Shown here in pieces: positions 31,445-40,399 of a stretch of 64,000 nucleotides of DNA (the stretch's first letter is position 1; every line of letters begins with the position of its first letter). Location: contig JACKLL010000003.1 of NCBI GenBank assembly GCA_024235935.1, forward strand, positions 232,664 to 296,663. Direction: 5' to 3'. The notes beneath the pieces are model-generated. The model worked only from the letters and a program-made list of their open reading frames with translations, was not told the DNA's origin and did no database searches. The stretch is from Rhodoferax sp. Lineage in GTDB: Bacteria; Pseudomonadota; Gammaproteobacteria; Burkholderiales; Burkholderiaceae_C. The position numbers and the translations under genes were made by a program.

Positions 31445-32780
31445 ATGGCCACGATTCTGCAATCCCTCCCCCTGAACCAGAAAGTCGGTATCGCCTTCTC
31501 CGGCGGTCTCGATACCAGCGCCGCGCTGCACTGGATGCGCAACAAGGGCGCGGTTCCTTACGCCTACACCGCCAACCTGGGCCAGCCGGACGAGCCGGAC
31601 TACGACGAGATCCCGCGCAAGGCGATGCAATACGGGGCCGAGAAGGCCCGCCTGATCGACTGCCGCGACCAGCTCGCACATGAAGGCATTGCCGCACTGC
31701 AGGCCGGCGCATTTCACGTCACCACCGCCGGCGTCACCTACTTCAACACCACGCCGCTGGGGCGCGCCGTGACCGGCACCATGCTGGTGTCGGCCATGAA
31801 GGAGGACGATGTCAACATCTGGGGCGACGGCAGCACCTTCAAGGGCAATGACATCGAGCGTTTCTACCGCTACGGGCTGCTGACCAACCCGAGCCTCAAG
31901 ATCTACAAGCCCTGGCTGGACCAGGCCTTCATCGACGAGCTGGGTGGCCGTGCCGAAATGTCGGCGTTCATGACCCAGGCCGGCTTCGGCTACAAGATGT
32001 CGGCCGAAAAGGCCTACTCCACCGACTCGAACATGCTGGGGCCACCCACGAGGCCAGGACCTGGAGCAGCTGAACAGCGGCATCAAGATCGTCAATCCCA
32101 TCATGGGCGTGGCGTTCTGGCGTGACGACGTCGAGGTCAAGCGTGAAGAGGTCACCGTACGCTTCGAGGAAGGCCAGCCGGTCGCCCTCAACGGCGTGCA
32201 CTACAGCTCGCTGGTCGACCTGATCCTGGAAGCCAACCGCATCGGCGGGCGCCATGGCCTGGGCATGAGCGACCAGATCGAGAACCGCATCATCGAGGCC
32301 AAGAGCCGCGGCATCTACGAGGCCCCCGGACTGGCCCTGCTGTTCATCGCCTACGAGCGCCTGGTCACCGGCATTCACAATGAGGACACGATCGAGCAGT
32401 ACCGCGACCATGGCCGCAAGCTCGGTCGCCTGCTCTACCAGGGCCGCTGGTTCGACCCGCAGGCCATCATGCTGCGCGAAACCGCCCAGCGCTGGGTGGC
32501 CCGTGCGATCACCGGCGAAGTGACGATCGAGCTGCGCCGCGGCAACGACTACTCGCTGCTCAACACCGAGTCGCCCAACCTGACCTACCACCCGGACCGT
32601 CTGACGATGGAAAAAGGCGAATCCGTGTTCTCGCCGCAGGACCGTATCGGCCAGCTGACGATGCGCAACCTGGACATCGTCGACACCCGCGGCAAGCTGG
32701 CGATATACGCCAAGACCGGCCTTCTGACGTTGAACGATGGCACCGATCTGCTCAGCCTGACAGGCGGCAAGGCTCCGTGA
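31445..32780 (+). pseudogene. argG: Argininosuccinate synthase, frame broken by two 1-nt deletions
   Basis: The N-terminal part MATILQSLPLNQKVGIAFSG carries the ATP loop SGGLDTS and matches the E. coli-type enzyme. At STDSNMLG the frame is lost and returns at IVNPIMGVAFWRDD in another frame, running to the normal C-terminus. Two missing bases explain it: one C in what should read CTGGGCGCC at 32040/32041, and one A in GCCAAGGAC at about 32056. With both restored the protein has 445 residues, the usual length. The enzyme makes argininosuccinate from citrulline and aspartate. Two indels 16 bp apart in an otherwise perfect gene look more like sequencing error than decay, but real loss would mean arginine auxotrophy. 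Confidence 0.88.
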
Positions 32781-32907
32781 TCCGGCGACGGCACGGGGGA
32801 AAAGCTGAAGTAATAAATTTATCAATACGCAAATAAAGCTGCACAGTATTTGATATTTTTATCATTTTTAGTATACTTCGGGCTCTTTTTCCTTCCCAGG
32901 AGCCCCA

Positions 32908-33426
32908 ATGTCCCGCCTTTCTTACTCTTTTCGCCGCCTGCCCTTGCTGCTGGCCATCGCAGCAGCCTTGGGCAGCGGCCCGGCGCTTGCACTGGATGCA
33001 GCCACCGGCAAGATCATCCTGACCATTACCGGCAAGGTCGGTGAGCCGAATTCCGCCAAGGGCGCGGAATTCGACATGGCCATGCTCGAGAAGCTGCCGC
33101 AGCACACCATGACCACCCAGACGCCGTGGGAGAAGACCCCGACGACGTTCAGCGGGCCGCTGCTGCGCGACGTGCTCGCCGCTGCCAAGGCCAGCGGCAC
33201 GAACCTCAAGGCGGTGGCCCTGAACGACTACAAGACCTCGATCCCGTTCAGCGACACCCAGGCGTTCGACATGGTGCTGGCCAGCCGCATGAACGGCAAG
33301 GCCATCCCGGTGCGCACCAAAGGGCCACTGTTCATCGTCTATCCGTACGACACACGCAGCGAATTACGCTCCACCACCTACTATGAACGCTCGGCCTGGC
33401 AGCTGCGCACGCTGACCGTCGAATAA
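32908..33426 (+). CDS. Secreted molybdopterin-binding-fold protein
   Basis: This 172-residue protein has a signal peptide (RRLPLLLAIAAALGSGPALALDA, cleavage near residue 28). A small domain like the core of sulfite-oxidase-type molybdopterin proteins follows (TFSGPLLRDVLAAA, PVRTKGPLFIVYPYD). It has no obvious cofactor-ligating Cys, so it may be a binding protein rather than an enzyme. It is directly upstream of a hybrid histidine kinase, a pairing that suggests a periplasmic sensor role. A lower-GC promoter region precedes it. Confidence 0.8.
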   Translation: MSRLSYSFRRLPLLLAIAAALGSGPALALDAATGKIILTITGKVGEPNSAKGAEFDMAMLEKLPQHTMTTQTPWEKTPTTFSGPLLRDVLAAAKASGTNLKAVALNDYKTSIPFSDTQAFDMVLASRMNGKAIPVRTKGPLFIVYPYDTRSELRSTTYYERSAWQLRTLTVE

Positions 33427-33446
33427 TTCCGCTCCGGCAGCCGGTC

Positions 33447-35852
33447 GTGCGCACGCCCCCCCGCAGCCAACGCTATCTGTTGTGGATAGCGATCGTGACC
33501 GCCAGCATGGCGGTCGCGATGGCGGTGCTGCTGGTATTGCTGGTGATCCAGGAGCGTGCGATCCGCCTGGCCAACGAAACCCGGGTGGATTCGCTAACCT
33601 CGCTGACCTTCCAGTTCGAGCGTGAGTTCCTGCGTTTTCGCCATGTTCTGGACCTTGCGGCGCACGGAAGCGCGGGGCCTGACGAAGACGCGCTCGCGCT
33701 GCGACTGGACATCCTGATCAGCCGGCGCGTGCTGCTCGACGAGAATCCGAGCAGCAGCGTGCTGACCTCCACGCCGGACTATGCCCGTATCCTGCCCATC
33801 TTCGACACGCTGATCCGCCGGGCTGACCTGGCGCTGGCCCGCAAACCCCTCGACCTGAACGAACTGGCGCTGCTCGCCCAAGACTTCGACGCCATCGGGC
33901 CGGACATCCAGTCCCTCAGCCAGGCCGCCAACGCCACCATCGCACAACAGATCGAGGATCAGCAGTCTGCCATGCTGGTGCAGAACCAGCGCACCATCTG
34001 GTTGACGCTGGCGCAGATGGTCATCCTCCTGATCGCTGCCGCCATGCTGGTGAACCGCCATCGGCGGCAGGAGCGTGAGCGGATCGCGCTGGAACAACTC
34101 ACCCAGAAGCTGCGCGAAGCCAACCAGCAGGCTGAAGACGCCAACCGTGGCAAGAGCCAGTTCCTGGCCAACATGAGCCATGAGCTGCGTACACCGCTCA
34201 ATGGCATGCTGGGCATGCTCACGCTGCTCAAGGACACGGCGCTGGACACCCAGCAGAGCCGATTCGTCCGTACCGCCACCCTTTCGGCGGACCACCTGCT
34301 GGTGCTGCTCAACGATCTGCTGGACCTGTCGGCACTCGACGCCGGCAAGATGAGCATTCATGCGCAAGCGCTGGACCTGCCCGAGCTGGTCTACGGCATC
34401 GGCGATCTGATGCGGCCGCAGGCCAGTCTCAAAAGGCTGGATTTCGTCATGTCCGTCGACGCCACGCTGCCCCAGGGCGTGCTGGCGGACGGAACACGCC
34501 TGCGGCAGATCCTGCTCAACCTGCTGTCCAATGCGATCAAGTTCAGTGACGAAGGCCGCATCACACTGAAGGTGTTCCGCATTGCCGACGGCTACGTGCT
34601 GAACCCGACGACCCTGCATCTGCGTGTGCAGGTGATCGACCAGGGTGTGGGCATGGACGCTTCCACGCTCAAGAAGCTGTTCCATCGATTCGAGCAGGGA
34701 GACACCAGCGCCTCGCGTCGCTTCGGCGGCACCGGGCTGGGCCTGGAGATCTCGCGCAATCTGGCCCGCATGATGAACGGCGACATCAGCGTCACCAGCA
34801 CGCCGGGCGTTGGCAGCATATTCACGCTGGACATCCATTTACCGCTTGCCGACGTGCCGATTCGGGCATCTGCAGCGAAGGAAAAGCCACAGCGCGACGC
34901 GGACATGGCAGGCCTGGACATCCTGGTGGCAGAAGACCACCCCGTCAATCGCCTTTACATGCAGGCTCTGCTGACCCGCATGGGCCACGCCGTGCGGTTT
35001 GCACACGATGGCGAACAAGCCGTTCAGCAAGTGCGCGACAAGCAACCCGACCTGGTATTGATGGATCTGCACATGCCGGTACTCGACGGACTGCAGGCCA
35101 CACAGCAGTTGCGCGCAGGCAAGGATGCCTCCGCAACCGTGCCCATCGTCGCCCTCACTGCCGACGCGCTGCTGGAAACCCGTGAGCGGGCACAGGCCGC
35201 CGGCATGGACAACTTCCTGACCAAACCCGTAACCGCCGCGCAACTCGAACAGTTGCTGGTGACGATGTTTGGTTCACGCGGTGCGGCGCTGTCGACACCC
35301 CCGCAGGACACGCCTGCCGCCGCCGAACCGCCAGCCTTGGCAGCTCAGGCCGCGGCACAAGGCGACACGCCCGAACCGACGCTGGCGCCGGTGCCGGCCC
35401 GCCCACGCCGGCGCTTTCGGTCAGCGGACCTCGCCCAGCACCTGGACATGGTCCAGGTGGGTGAAATCTGCGCGGCCATGAAAGTCACCGGCTACCGCGT
35501 GCTGCTCGACCAGTTTTTCCTGGATGAGTCACGCGCCATGGCCAAGCTTTGCAACACCCTCATCGACGGACCGTCGACCGAGCTCGCGGAGACGGCACAT
35601 TCGGTCAAGGGTTCGGCAGCGAGTCTGGGCCTGACCCTGCTGGCCAGTGTTTGCCGGGACATCGAGGCGTCTGGCGCCCCATTCGACAAGGCGCAGCGCC
35701 TGGAGGCCTGGTCCCGGCTGCAGGACACCCTGCAAACCTGCCACGCACTGACCGCAGCCATGGAGCTGACGCAGGCACCAGAGCCCGTGCTGCGACAGCC
35801 GCCTCAGACAACCACGGGCTCGGGCTCGAGCATGATGCCGAAGCGCTCATAG
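33447..35852 (+). CDS. Hybrid sensor histidine kinase with receiver and HPt domains
   Basis: In this 801-residue protein an N-terminal membrane segment (WIAIVTASMAVAMAVLLVLL), a periplasmic helical sensor and a second segment (QMVILLIAAAMLV) lead to HisKA with NMSHELRTPLNGM. HATPase follows (LLSNAIKFSD, FGGTGLGLEISRNLARMM). A receiver domain has its Asp in DLVLMDLHMPVLDG, and an HPt domain has its His in AHSVKGSAASLG. It is an ArcB/BarA-like phosphorelay. The start may be GTG 33447. It overlaps the convergent murB gene by 49 bp at the 3' end. The upstream periplasmic protein is a likely partner. Confidence 0.92.
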   Translation: MRTPPRSQRYLLWIAIVTASMAVAMAVLLVLLVIQERAIRLANETRVDSLTSLTFQFEREFLRFRHVLDLAAHGSAGPDEDALALRLDILISRRVLLDENPSSSVLTSTPDYARILPIFDTLIRRADLALARKPLDLNELALLAQDFDAIGPDIQSLSQAANATIAQQIEDQQSAMLVQNQRTIWLTLAQMVILLIAAAMLVNRHRRQERERIALEQLTQKLREANQQAEDANRGKSQFLANMSHELRTPLNGMLGMLTLLKDTALDTQQSRFVRTATLSADHLLVLLNDLLDLSALDAGKMSIHAQALDLPELVYGIGDLMRPQASLKRLDFVMSVDATLPQGVLADGTRLRQILLNLLSNAIKFSDEGRITLKVFRIADGYVLNPTTLHLRVQVIDQGVGMDASTLKKLFHRFEQGDTSASRRFGGTGLGLEISRNLARMMNGDISVTSTPGVGSIFTLDIHLPLADVPIRASAAKEKPQRDADMAGLDILVAEDHPVNRLYMQALLTRMGHAVRFAHDGEQAVQQVRDKQPDLVLMDLHMPVLDGLQATQQLRAGKDASATVPIVALTADALLETRERAQAAGMDNFLTKPVTAAQLEQLLVTMFGSRGAALSTPPQDTPAAAEPPALAAQAAAQGDTPEPTLAPVPARPRRRFRSADLAQHLDMVQVGEICAAMKVTGYRVLLDQFFLDESRAMAKLCNTLIDGPSTELAETAHSVKGSAASLGLTLLASVCRDIEASGAPFDKAQRLEAWSRLQDTLQTCHALTAAMELTQAPEPVLRQPPQTTTGSGSSMMPKRS

Positions 35853-36880
35853 ACACTGGTCTGGATTGCGCCGGCAAGGGTCATGACCTCGCCGCCGGTG
35901 GCCTGGCCCCGGTTCACCAGCACCAGCGCCTGGCGCTCGTAAACCGCCGCATTGCCCACCGACTTGCCCTTCCAGCCACAGGCATCGATCAGCCAACCAG
36001 CCGCCAGCTTGATGGACCCGTTGTCCATCGGGTAGTGCACGATGCGCGGCTCGCGCTGGATGATGTCGTCGCACTGCTCGCGCGTGACGGTCGGGTTCTT
36101 GAAGAAGCTGCCGGCATTGCCCATCTGTTCCGGGTCCGGCAGTTTCGCGCGGCGGATCGCGCACACCCAGTCGAACACCTGCTGTGCATCGGGCGCCGTG
36201 ATGCCGGTCTCCTGCATCTTGCGCTCGAGGTCGGCATATCCCAGCACCGGCTTCCATGGCTTGGGCAACAGGAACCGGACGTGGGTGATCACGACCCGGT
36301 CGCGCAGGCCAAATCCGGCGGCAGCTACCGGGCCGTTTCCGGCCGGCACCGCATCACCTTCGGGCGCCGCATGCTTGAACACCGAGTCACGGTAGCCGAA
36401 GCCGCACTGTGCGGCGTCCAGCGTATGGGTAGTGCCGGTGGCCAGATCGACCACATCGAGCGAATGAAAACGGTCTTGCAGTTCGATGCCGTAGGCGCCG
36501 ATGTTCTGCACCGGCGAGGCCCCCACCGTACCGGGGATCATGGCCAGGTTCTCCAGTCCCGGGTAGCCCTGGCCCAACGTCCATGCCACCAGCTCATGCC
36601 AGTTTTCGCCGGCGCCGGCCTCGACCAGCCAGGCCTTGTCGGTCTCCTGCAGCAGGCGCCGGCCCTTGACCTCGATCTTGAGCACCAGCGGCTTGACGTC
36701 GCCGGTCAGCACAATGTTGCTGCCGCCGCCCAGGATGAACTTGGGTTGCGGCGCCAGCACCGGGTCGGCCAGAACATCCAGCAGGTCATTCACGCAGCCG
36801 ATGCGCACCAGCGAAAACGCCTTCGCCACGATGTGAAAGCTGTTGTAGGGCTGGAGCGGGACGTTTTTCTCGACTAACAT
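35804..36880 (-). CDS. murB: UDP-N-acetylenolpyruvoylglucosamine reductase
   Basis: This 358-residue type I MurB starts MLVEKNVPLQPYNSFHI. It has the FAD-binding stretch FILGGGSNIVLT, the region LAMIPGTVGASPVQNIGAYG, and the catalytic Ser segment GNAGSFFKNP. It makes UDP-MurNAc for peptidoglycan in the cytoplasm. The open frame continues far upstream to 38029 but only antisense to yajQ and its neighbour, so the ATG at 36880 is correct. Its last 16 codons lie opposite the end of the histidine kinase gene. Confidence 0.96.
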   Translation of the reverse strand: MLVEKNVPLQPYNSFHIVAKAFSLVRIGCVNDLLDVLADPVLAPQPKFILGGGSNIVLTGDVKPLVLKIEVKGRRLLQETDKAWLVEAGAGENWHELVAWTLGQGYPGLENLAMIPGTVGASPVQNIGAYGIELQDRFHSLDVVDLATGTTHTLDAAQCGFGYRDSVFKHAAPEGDAVPAGNGPVAAAGFGLRDRVVITHVRFLLPKPWKPVLGYADLERKMQETGITAPDAQQVFDWVCAIRRAKLPDPEQMGNAGSFFKNPTVTREQCDDIIQREPRIVHYPMDNGSIKLAAGWLIDACGWKGKSVGNAAVYERQALVLVNRGQATGGEVMTLAGAIQTSVYERFGIMLEPEPVVV

Positions 36881-36934
36881 GCCAGGATTGTCGCATCGGG
36901 CCCCGATGCAGTTTGAATCCCCATTGGTAATCAC

Positions 36935-37420
36935 ATGCCCTCTTTTGATACCGTTTGCGAGGCCGATCTCGTGGAAGTGCGCAATGCCGTGGACAACACG
37001 GTCAAGGAAATCACCACCCGTTTCGATTTCAAGGGAACGGCCGCGGCGATCGAGCTCAAGGAAAAAGACATCACGCTGATCGGCGACGCCGAATTCCAAC
37101 TCGGACAGATCGAGGACGTGCTGCGCAACAAGCTGACCAAGCGCAACGTGGACATCCGCTTTCTCGACCGCGGCGACGTGCAGAAAATGGGCGGCGACAA
37201 GGTCAAGCAGGTGATCAAGGTGCGCAACGGCATCGAGTCGGACGTGGCCAAGAAGATCCAGCGCATGATCAAGGACAGCAAGCTCAAGGTCCAGGCCGCG
37301 ATCCAGGGCGACTCCGTGCGGGTCACCGGCGCCAAGCGCGACGACCTGCAGGCCGCGATGGCACTGATCCGCAAGGACATCCCTGACCTGCCGCTGAGCT
37401 TCAACAACTTCCGCGACTAG
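36935..37420 (+). CDS. yajQ: YajQ family cyclic-di-GMP/nucleotide-binding protein
   Basis: This 161-residue protein starts MPSFDTVCEADLVEVRNAVD and has the conserved RFDFKGTAAAIELKEKDITL and KDIPDLPLSFNNFRD. YajQ proteins bind c-di-GMP in several proteobacteria and influence gene expression. It is divergent from murB, 54 bp away, and 7 bp before the next gene. Confidence 0.95.
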   Translation: MPSFDTVCEADLVEVRNAVDNTVKEITTRFDFKGTAAAIELKEKDITLIGDAEFQLGQIEDVLRNKLTKRNVDIRFLDRGDVQKMGGDKVKQVIKVRNGIESDVAKKIQRMIKDSKLKVQAAIQGDSVRVTGAKRDDLQAAMALIRKDIPDLPLSFNNFRD

Positions 37421-37427
37421 CGCCACC

Positions 37428-38096
37428 ATGTCCGCGCTGGCCTGCAACCGGATCCTGTGCGCGGCATTGGCCCTGGTTGCCAGCGCTGTGTTCAGCCCGA
37501 TGGCACGGGCGCAGGCGGTCACCCTGTCGGGCATGCTCGGCAACAAGGCCTTGCTGGTCGTCGACGGCGGCGAACCCAAAAGCGTTGCGCCCGGCGAAAG
37601 CTTCAAGGGCGTGCGGGTGATCTCCACCCAGGGCGACACCGCCGTGCTCGAGGTGGCCGGCCAGCGCCAGTCGCTGCGGGTGGGCGACTCGCCGGTGAGC
37701 GTGGGCAAGCCGATCAACACCGCCACCAGCAGGCGCATCGTGCTCTCGGCCGACGCGCAAGGCCACTTTTTCTCGCAAGGGCTGGTGAATTCGCGGCCGG
37801 TCCAGTTCCTGGTCGACACCGGCGCCACCACCATCGGCATGAGCAGCAGCGATGCTGACCGCATCGGCTTGCCGTACAAGCAGGGTTCGTCGGTCCAGGT
37901 GTCCACCGCCAACGGCGTCGTGCCGGGCTGGCGGGTGCGCTTGTCGTCGGTGCGTCTCAGCGATGTCGAGGTGCACGATATCGAAGCCATCGTCACCCCG
38001 ATCGCCATGCCCTTCGTGCTGCTGGGCAACAGCTACCTGACCCGGTTCCAGATGACGCGCAACAACGACCAGCTAGTACTTGAAAAACGCTATTGA
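37428..38096 (+). CDS. Periplasmic retropepsin-like aspartic protease
   Basis: This 222-residue protein has a signal peptide (LCAALALVASAVFSPMARAQA). The single aspartic protease motif is FLVDTGATTIGM, and the second conserved block is MPFVLLGNSYLTRF. It belongs to the TIGR02281-type clan AA proteins, which act as dimers. The substrate is unknown. It is probably co-transcribed with yajQ. Confidence 0.88.
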   Translation: MSALACNRILCAALALVASAVFSPMARAQAVTLSGMLGNKALLVVDGGEPKSVAPGESFKGVRVISTQGDTAVLEVAGQRQSLRVGDSPVSVGKPINTATSRRIVLSADAQGHFFSQGLVNSRPVQFLVDTGATTIGMSSSDADRIGLPYKQGSSVQVSTANGVVPGWRVRLSSVRLSDVEVHDIEAIVTPIAMPFVLLGNSYLTRFQMTRNNDQLVLEKRY

Positions 38097-38133
38097 CCGG
38101 CGTCCCCTACGACCCTAACCCCCACTGCGCAAC

Positions 38134-39099
38134 GTGACACTGAACGTCGAAAGCGAAACCGAGTACGAGGACTTGCTGAGCCTGTGGGCAGATCTGGAGG
38201 CCGGTCTGGGCGTCCTTCTGAGCAGCCCCTACAGCGTGCAGGAATTCATCCAGCGCGTCGGCCAGTACGACCGCTGGATGCAGACGCTGCTCAAGCGCGA
38301 CACCGACACCGGCCTGTACCTGCTGTTCCAGCTGGCGGCCCAATCACCGGTCGGCTACAGCGCGTCGCACGCGCTGGTATGCGCCGTGCTGGCCCACCTG
38401 GTCGGCGCCGAGCTGCAGATCGACCCGGCAGAACGCAACGCCATGGTGGCAGCCACGCTGACGATGAACATCGGCATGACGGCATTGCAGGATGAACTGG
38501 CCAGCCAGCTCGAAAAACCCAGCCCGGAACAGCAGGCCGGCATCCGCGGACACACGGCGCTGGGGCGCCAGATGCTGGTCGAGCTGGGCGTCACCGACCC
38601 GCTGTGGCTGGACATCGTCGGTCACCACCACGACGAGATCGCCGATGACCAGCCCCTGGCCACGCTGACGCCGGTCCAGCGGCTGGCCCGCATCGTGCGC
38701 ACGGTCGACCGGTATGGCGCAATGATCAGTCCGCGCAAATCCCGTGCCGGGCGCAGCGCCACCGACTCGGTGCGTTCCATCATCCAGGACAGCGGCGAGC
38801 ATTCGGACGAAATCGGCCACGCGATGATCCGTGCCGTCGGCCTGTGCCCGCCCGGCACCTTCGTGCGGCTGGACAACGAAGAAGTGGCCGTCGTGATGCG
38901 CCGCTCGAGCAAGCCGAACCATCCCCATGTGGCCATCGTGCTGGACGAACACGGCCAGATGTCCGGGCGTCCGCGCCTGCACCGCACCGCCCACGGCAGC
39001 CCGCAGATCCGCGCCGCACTGGCTGCAGCCATGGTGCGGGTCCAGCTGAATCACCACCTGATCCTGCGCCTGGGCGCCTACGCGGCGCAGAAATCCTGA
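38134..39099 (+). CDS. HD-domain (HD-GYP-like) signalling protein
   Basis: This 321-residue protein starts with GTG. The region SASHALVCAVLAHLVG followed by MVAATLTMNIGMTALQDELA and IVGHHHDEIADD follows the HD-GYP layout, but the usual HD and GYP residues are partly replaced. It may be an inactive or modified c-di-GMP phosphodiesterase. No membrane segment is seen. It is convergent with plsY. Confidence 0.75.
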   Translation: MTLNVESETEYEDLLSLWADLEAGLGVLLSSPYSVQEFIQRVGQYDRWMQTLLKRDTDTGLYLLFQLAAQSPVGYSASHALVCAVLAHLVGAELQIDPAERNAMVAATLTMNIGMTALQDELASQLEKPSPEQQAGIRGHTALGRQMLVELGVTDPLWLDIVGHHHDEIADDQPLATLTPVQRLARIVRTVDRYGAMISPRKSRAGRSATDSVRSIIQDSGEHSDEIGHAMIRAVGLCPPGTFVRLDNEEVAVVMRRSSKPNHPHVAIVLDEHGQMSGRPRLHRTAHGSPQIRAALAAAMVRVQLNHHLILRLGAYAAQKS

Positions 39100-39191
39100 C
39101 TTCGAGGCATCAGTGCCGCCCGGCCGTTGCCAAGGCACTGACAGATCCCTTGGTAGTCAGTGGACCCCGAAAACGTGGGGGGCGTTGCTGT

Positions 39192-39830
39192 TCAGGCCTT
39201 CTTGGCGCCCAGCCGCGACTCGGTGCCCTTGATCAGGCGGTTGATGTTCTGCGCGTGGCGCCAGACCAGCAGCAGCGCCATCACCGCCATCGCCAGCAGC
39301 ACGGACTTGTCGAGGTACCAGGCCACACCGTCGCCGAAGATGTAGTACACCGGCGCGAACACGGCGGCCACCAGCGAGGCAAGCGAGGAATAGCGAAAGA
39401 AGAACGCCACGATCAGCCAGCTGGCCGCAACGGCCAGCCCCAGGATCCAGCTGTAACCCAGCAGCACCCCCAGGGCCGTGGCGACACCCTTGCCGCCCTG
39501 AAAGCGGAAGAACACCGGGAACAGGTGACCGAGAAACGCGGCCAGCCCCGCCATCGCCATCGTGCCCTCGTGCATGCCGTAGGCCGCCCCGTAGCGGGCC
39601 ACCAGCATCACCGGCAGCCAGCCCTTGGCGCCGTCGAGCAGCAGCGTCACGACGGCCGCCGTCTTGCTGCCCGAGCGCAGCACATTGGTCGCGCCGGGGT
39701 TCTTGCTGCCATAGGTCCGAGGATCGTTCAGGCCCATGGCCCGGCTGACGATCACGGCAAACGACAGCGAGCCCAGCAGGTAGGCAGCGGCCACGGCGAT
39801 CAGGGGCAGGAAAGGATTGGACGCGTCCAT
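39192..39830 (-). CDS. plsY: Glycerol-3-phosphate acyltransferase PlsY
   Basis: This 212-residue inner-membrane protein has the family motifs LLGSLSFAVIVSRAMG, DPRTYGSKNPGATNVLR and RFQGGKGVATALGVLLG. It uses acyl-phosphate to make lysophosphatidic acid, the first step of phospholipid synthesis. Length and topology are normal. Confidence 0.96.
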   Translation of the reverse strand: MDASNPFLPLIAVAAAYLLGSLSFAVIVSRAMGLNDPRTYGSKNPGATNVLRSGSKTAAVVTLLLDGAKGWLPVMLVARYGAAYGMHEGTMAMAGLAAFLGHLFPVFFRFQGGKGVATALGVLLGYSWILGLAVAASWLIVAFFFRYSSLASLVAAVFAPVYYIFGDGVAWYLDKSVLLAMAVMALLLVWRHAQNINRLIKGTESRLGAKKA

Positions 39831-39877
39831 GGATCAGGTCTCCGGCGCGCCATGGGTGGCGCTGATGGTAATGACCG

Positions 39878-40369
39878 CTATTCTGCCAGCGCGCAGTTCA
39901 CCGGCCGGGCCGCCAGCAGCTGCACGCAGACGCTCGGCGCAATGCCCACCAGGTAACCGCGACGGCCACCGTTGATCAGGATGCGCGGCAGTTCCAGGAT
40001 CGTCTGCTCGATGTAGACCGGCATCTCGCGCCGGGTCGCAAATGGCGAGGTGCCGCCGACCAGGTAGCCGCTGTGCCGGTTGGCCACCTCGGGCGCGCAG
40101 GGTTCGACCGACTTGACGCCGATCTGGCGCGCCAGGTTGCGCGTGCTGACCTTGCGGTTACCGTGCATCAGCACCAGCAGCGGACGTGCGCGCTCGTCCT
40201 GCATCACCAGCGTCTTGACCACGGCATACGGGTCCATGCCCAGCACTTCGGCGCTGTGGTTGGCGCCGCCGTGTTCGACATATTCGTAGGGGTGCTCGGT
40301 GAATTCCACCTTGTGCGCGCGCAGCAGATGCGTTGCCGGTGTCTCGGACACGTGTGCGCGCCGCACCAT
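39878..40369 (-). CDS. ybaK: Cys-tRNA(Pro)/Cys-tRNA(Cys) deacylase
   Basis: This 163-residue YbaK/EbsC protein has the pattern VVKTLVMQDERARPLLVLMHG, RNLARQIGVKSVEPC and SGYLVGGTSPFATRREMPV. It removes mischarged Cys from tRNA-Pro. An alternative start, MSE-like, is not evident. Confidence 0.94.
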   Translation of the reverse strand: MVRRAHVSETPATHLLRAHKVEFTEHPYEYVEHGGANHSAEVLGMDPYAVVKTLVMQDERARPLLVLMHGNRKVSTRNLARQIGVKSVEPCAPEVANRHSGYLVGGTSPFATRREMPVYIEQTILELPRILINGGRRGYLVGIAPSVCVQLLAARPVNCALAE

Positions 40370-40399
40370 CGCCTGCCCCCCGGTACCTGCTGCCTGCTT

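Noticed and set aside
32040..32062. Programmed frameshift in argG
   Set aside because: There is no slippery heptamer or stimulator, and two separate shifts would be needed; this is unknown for argG.
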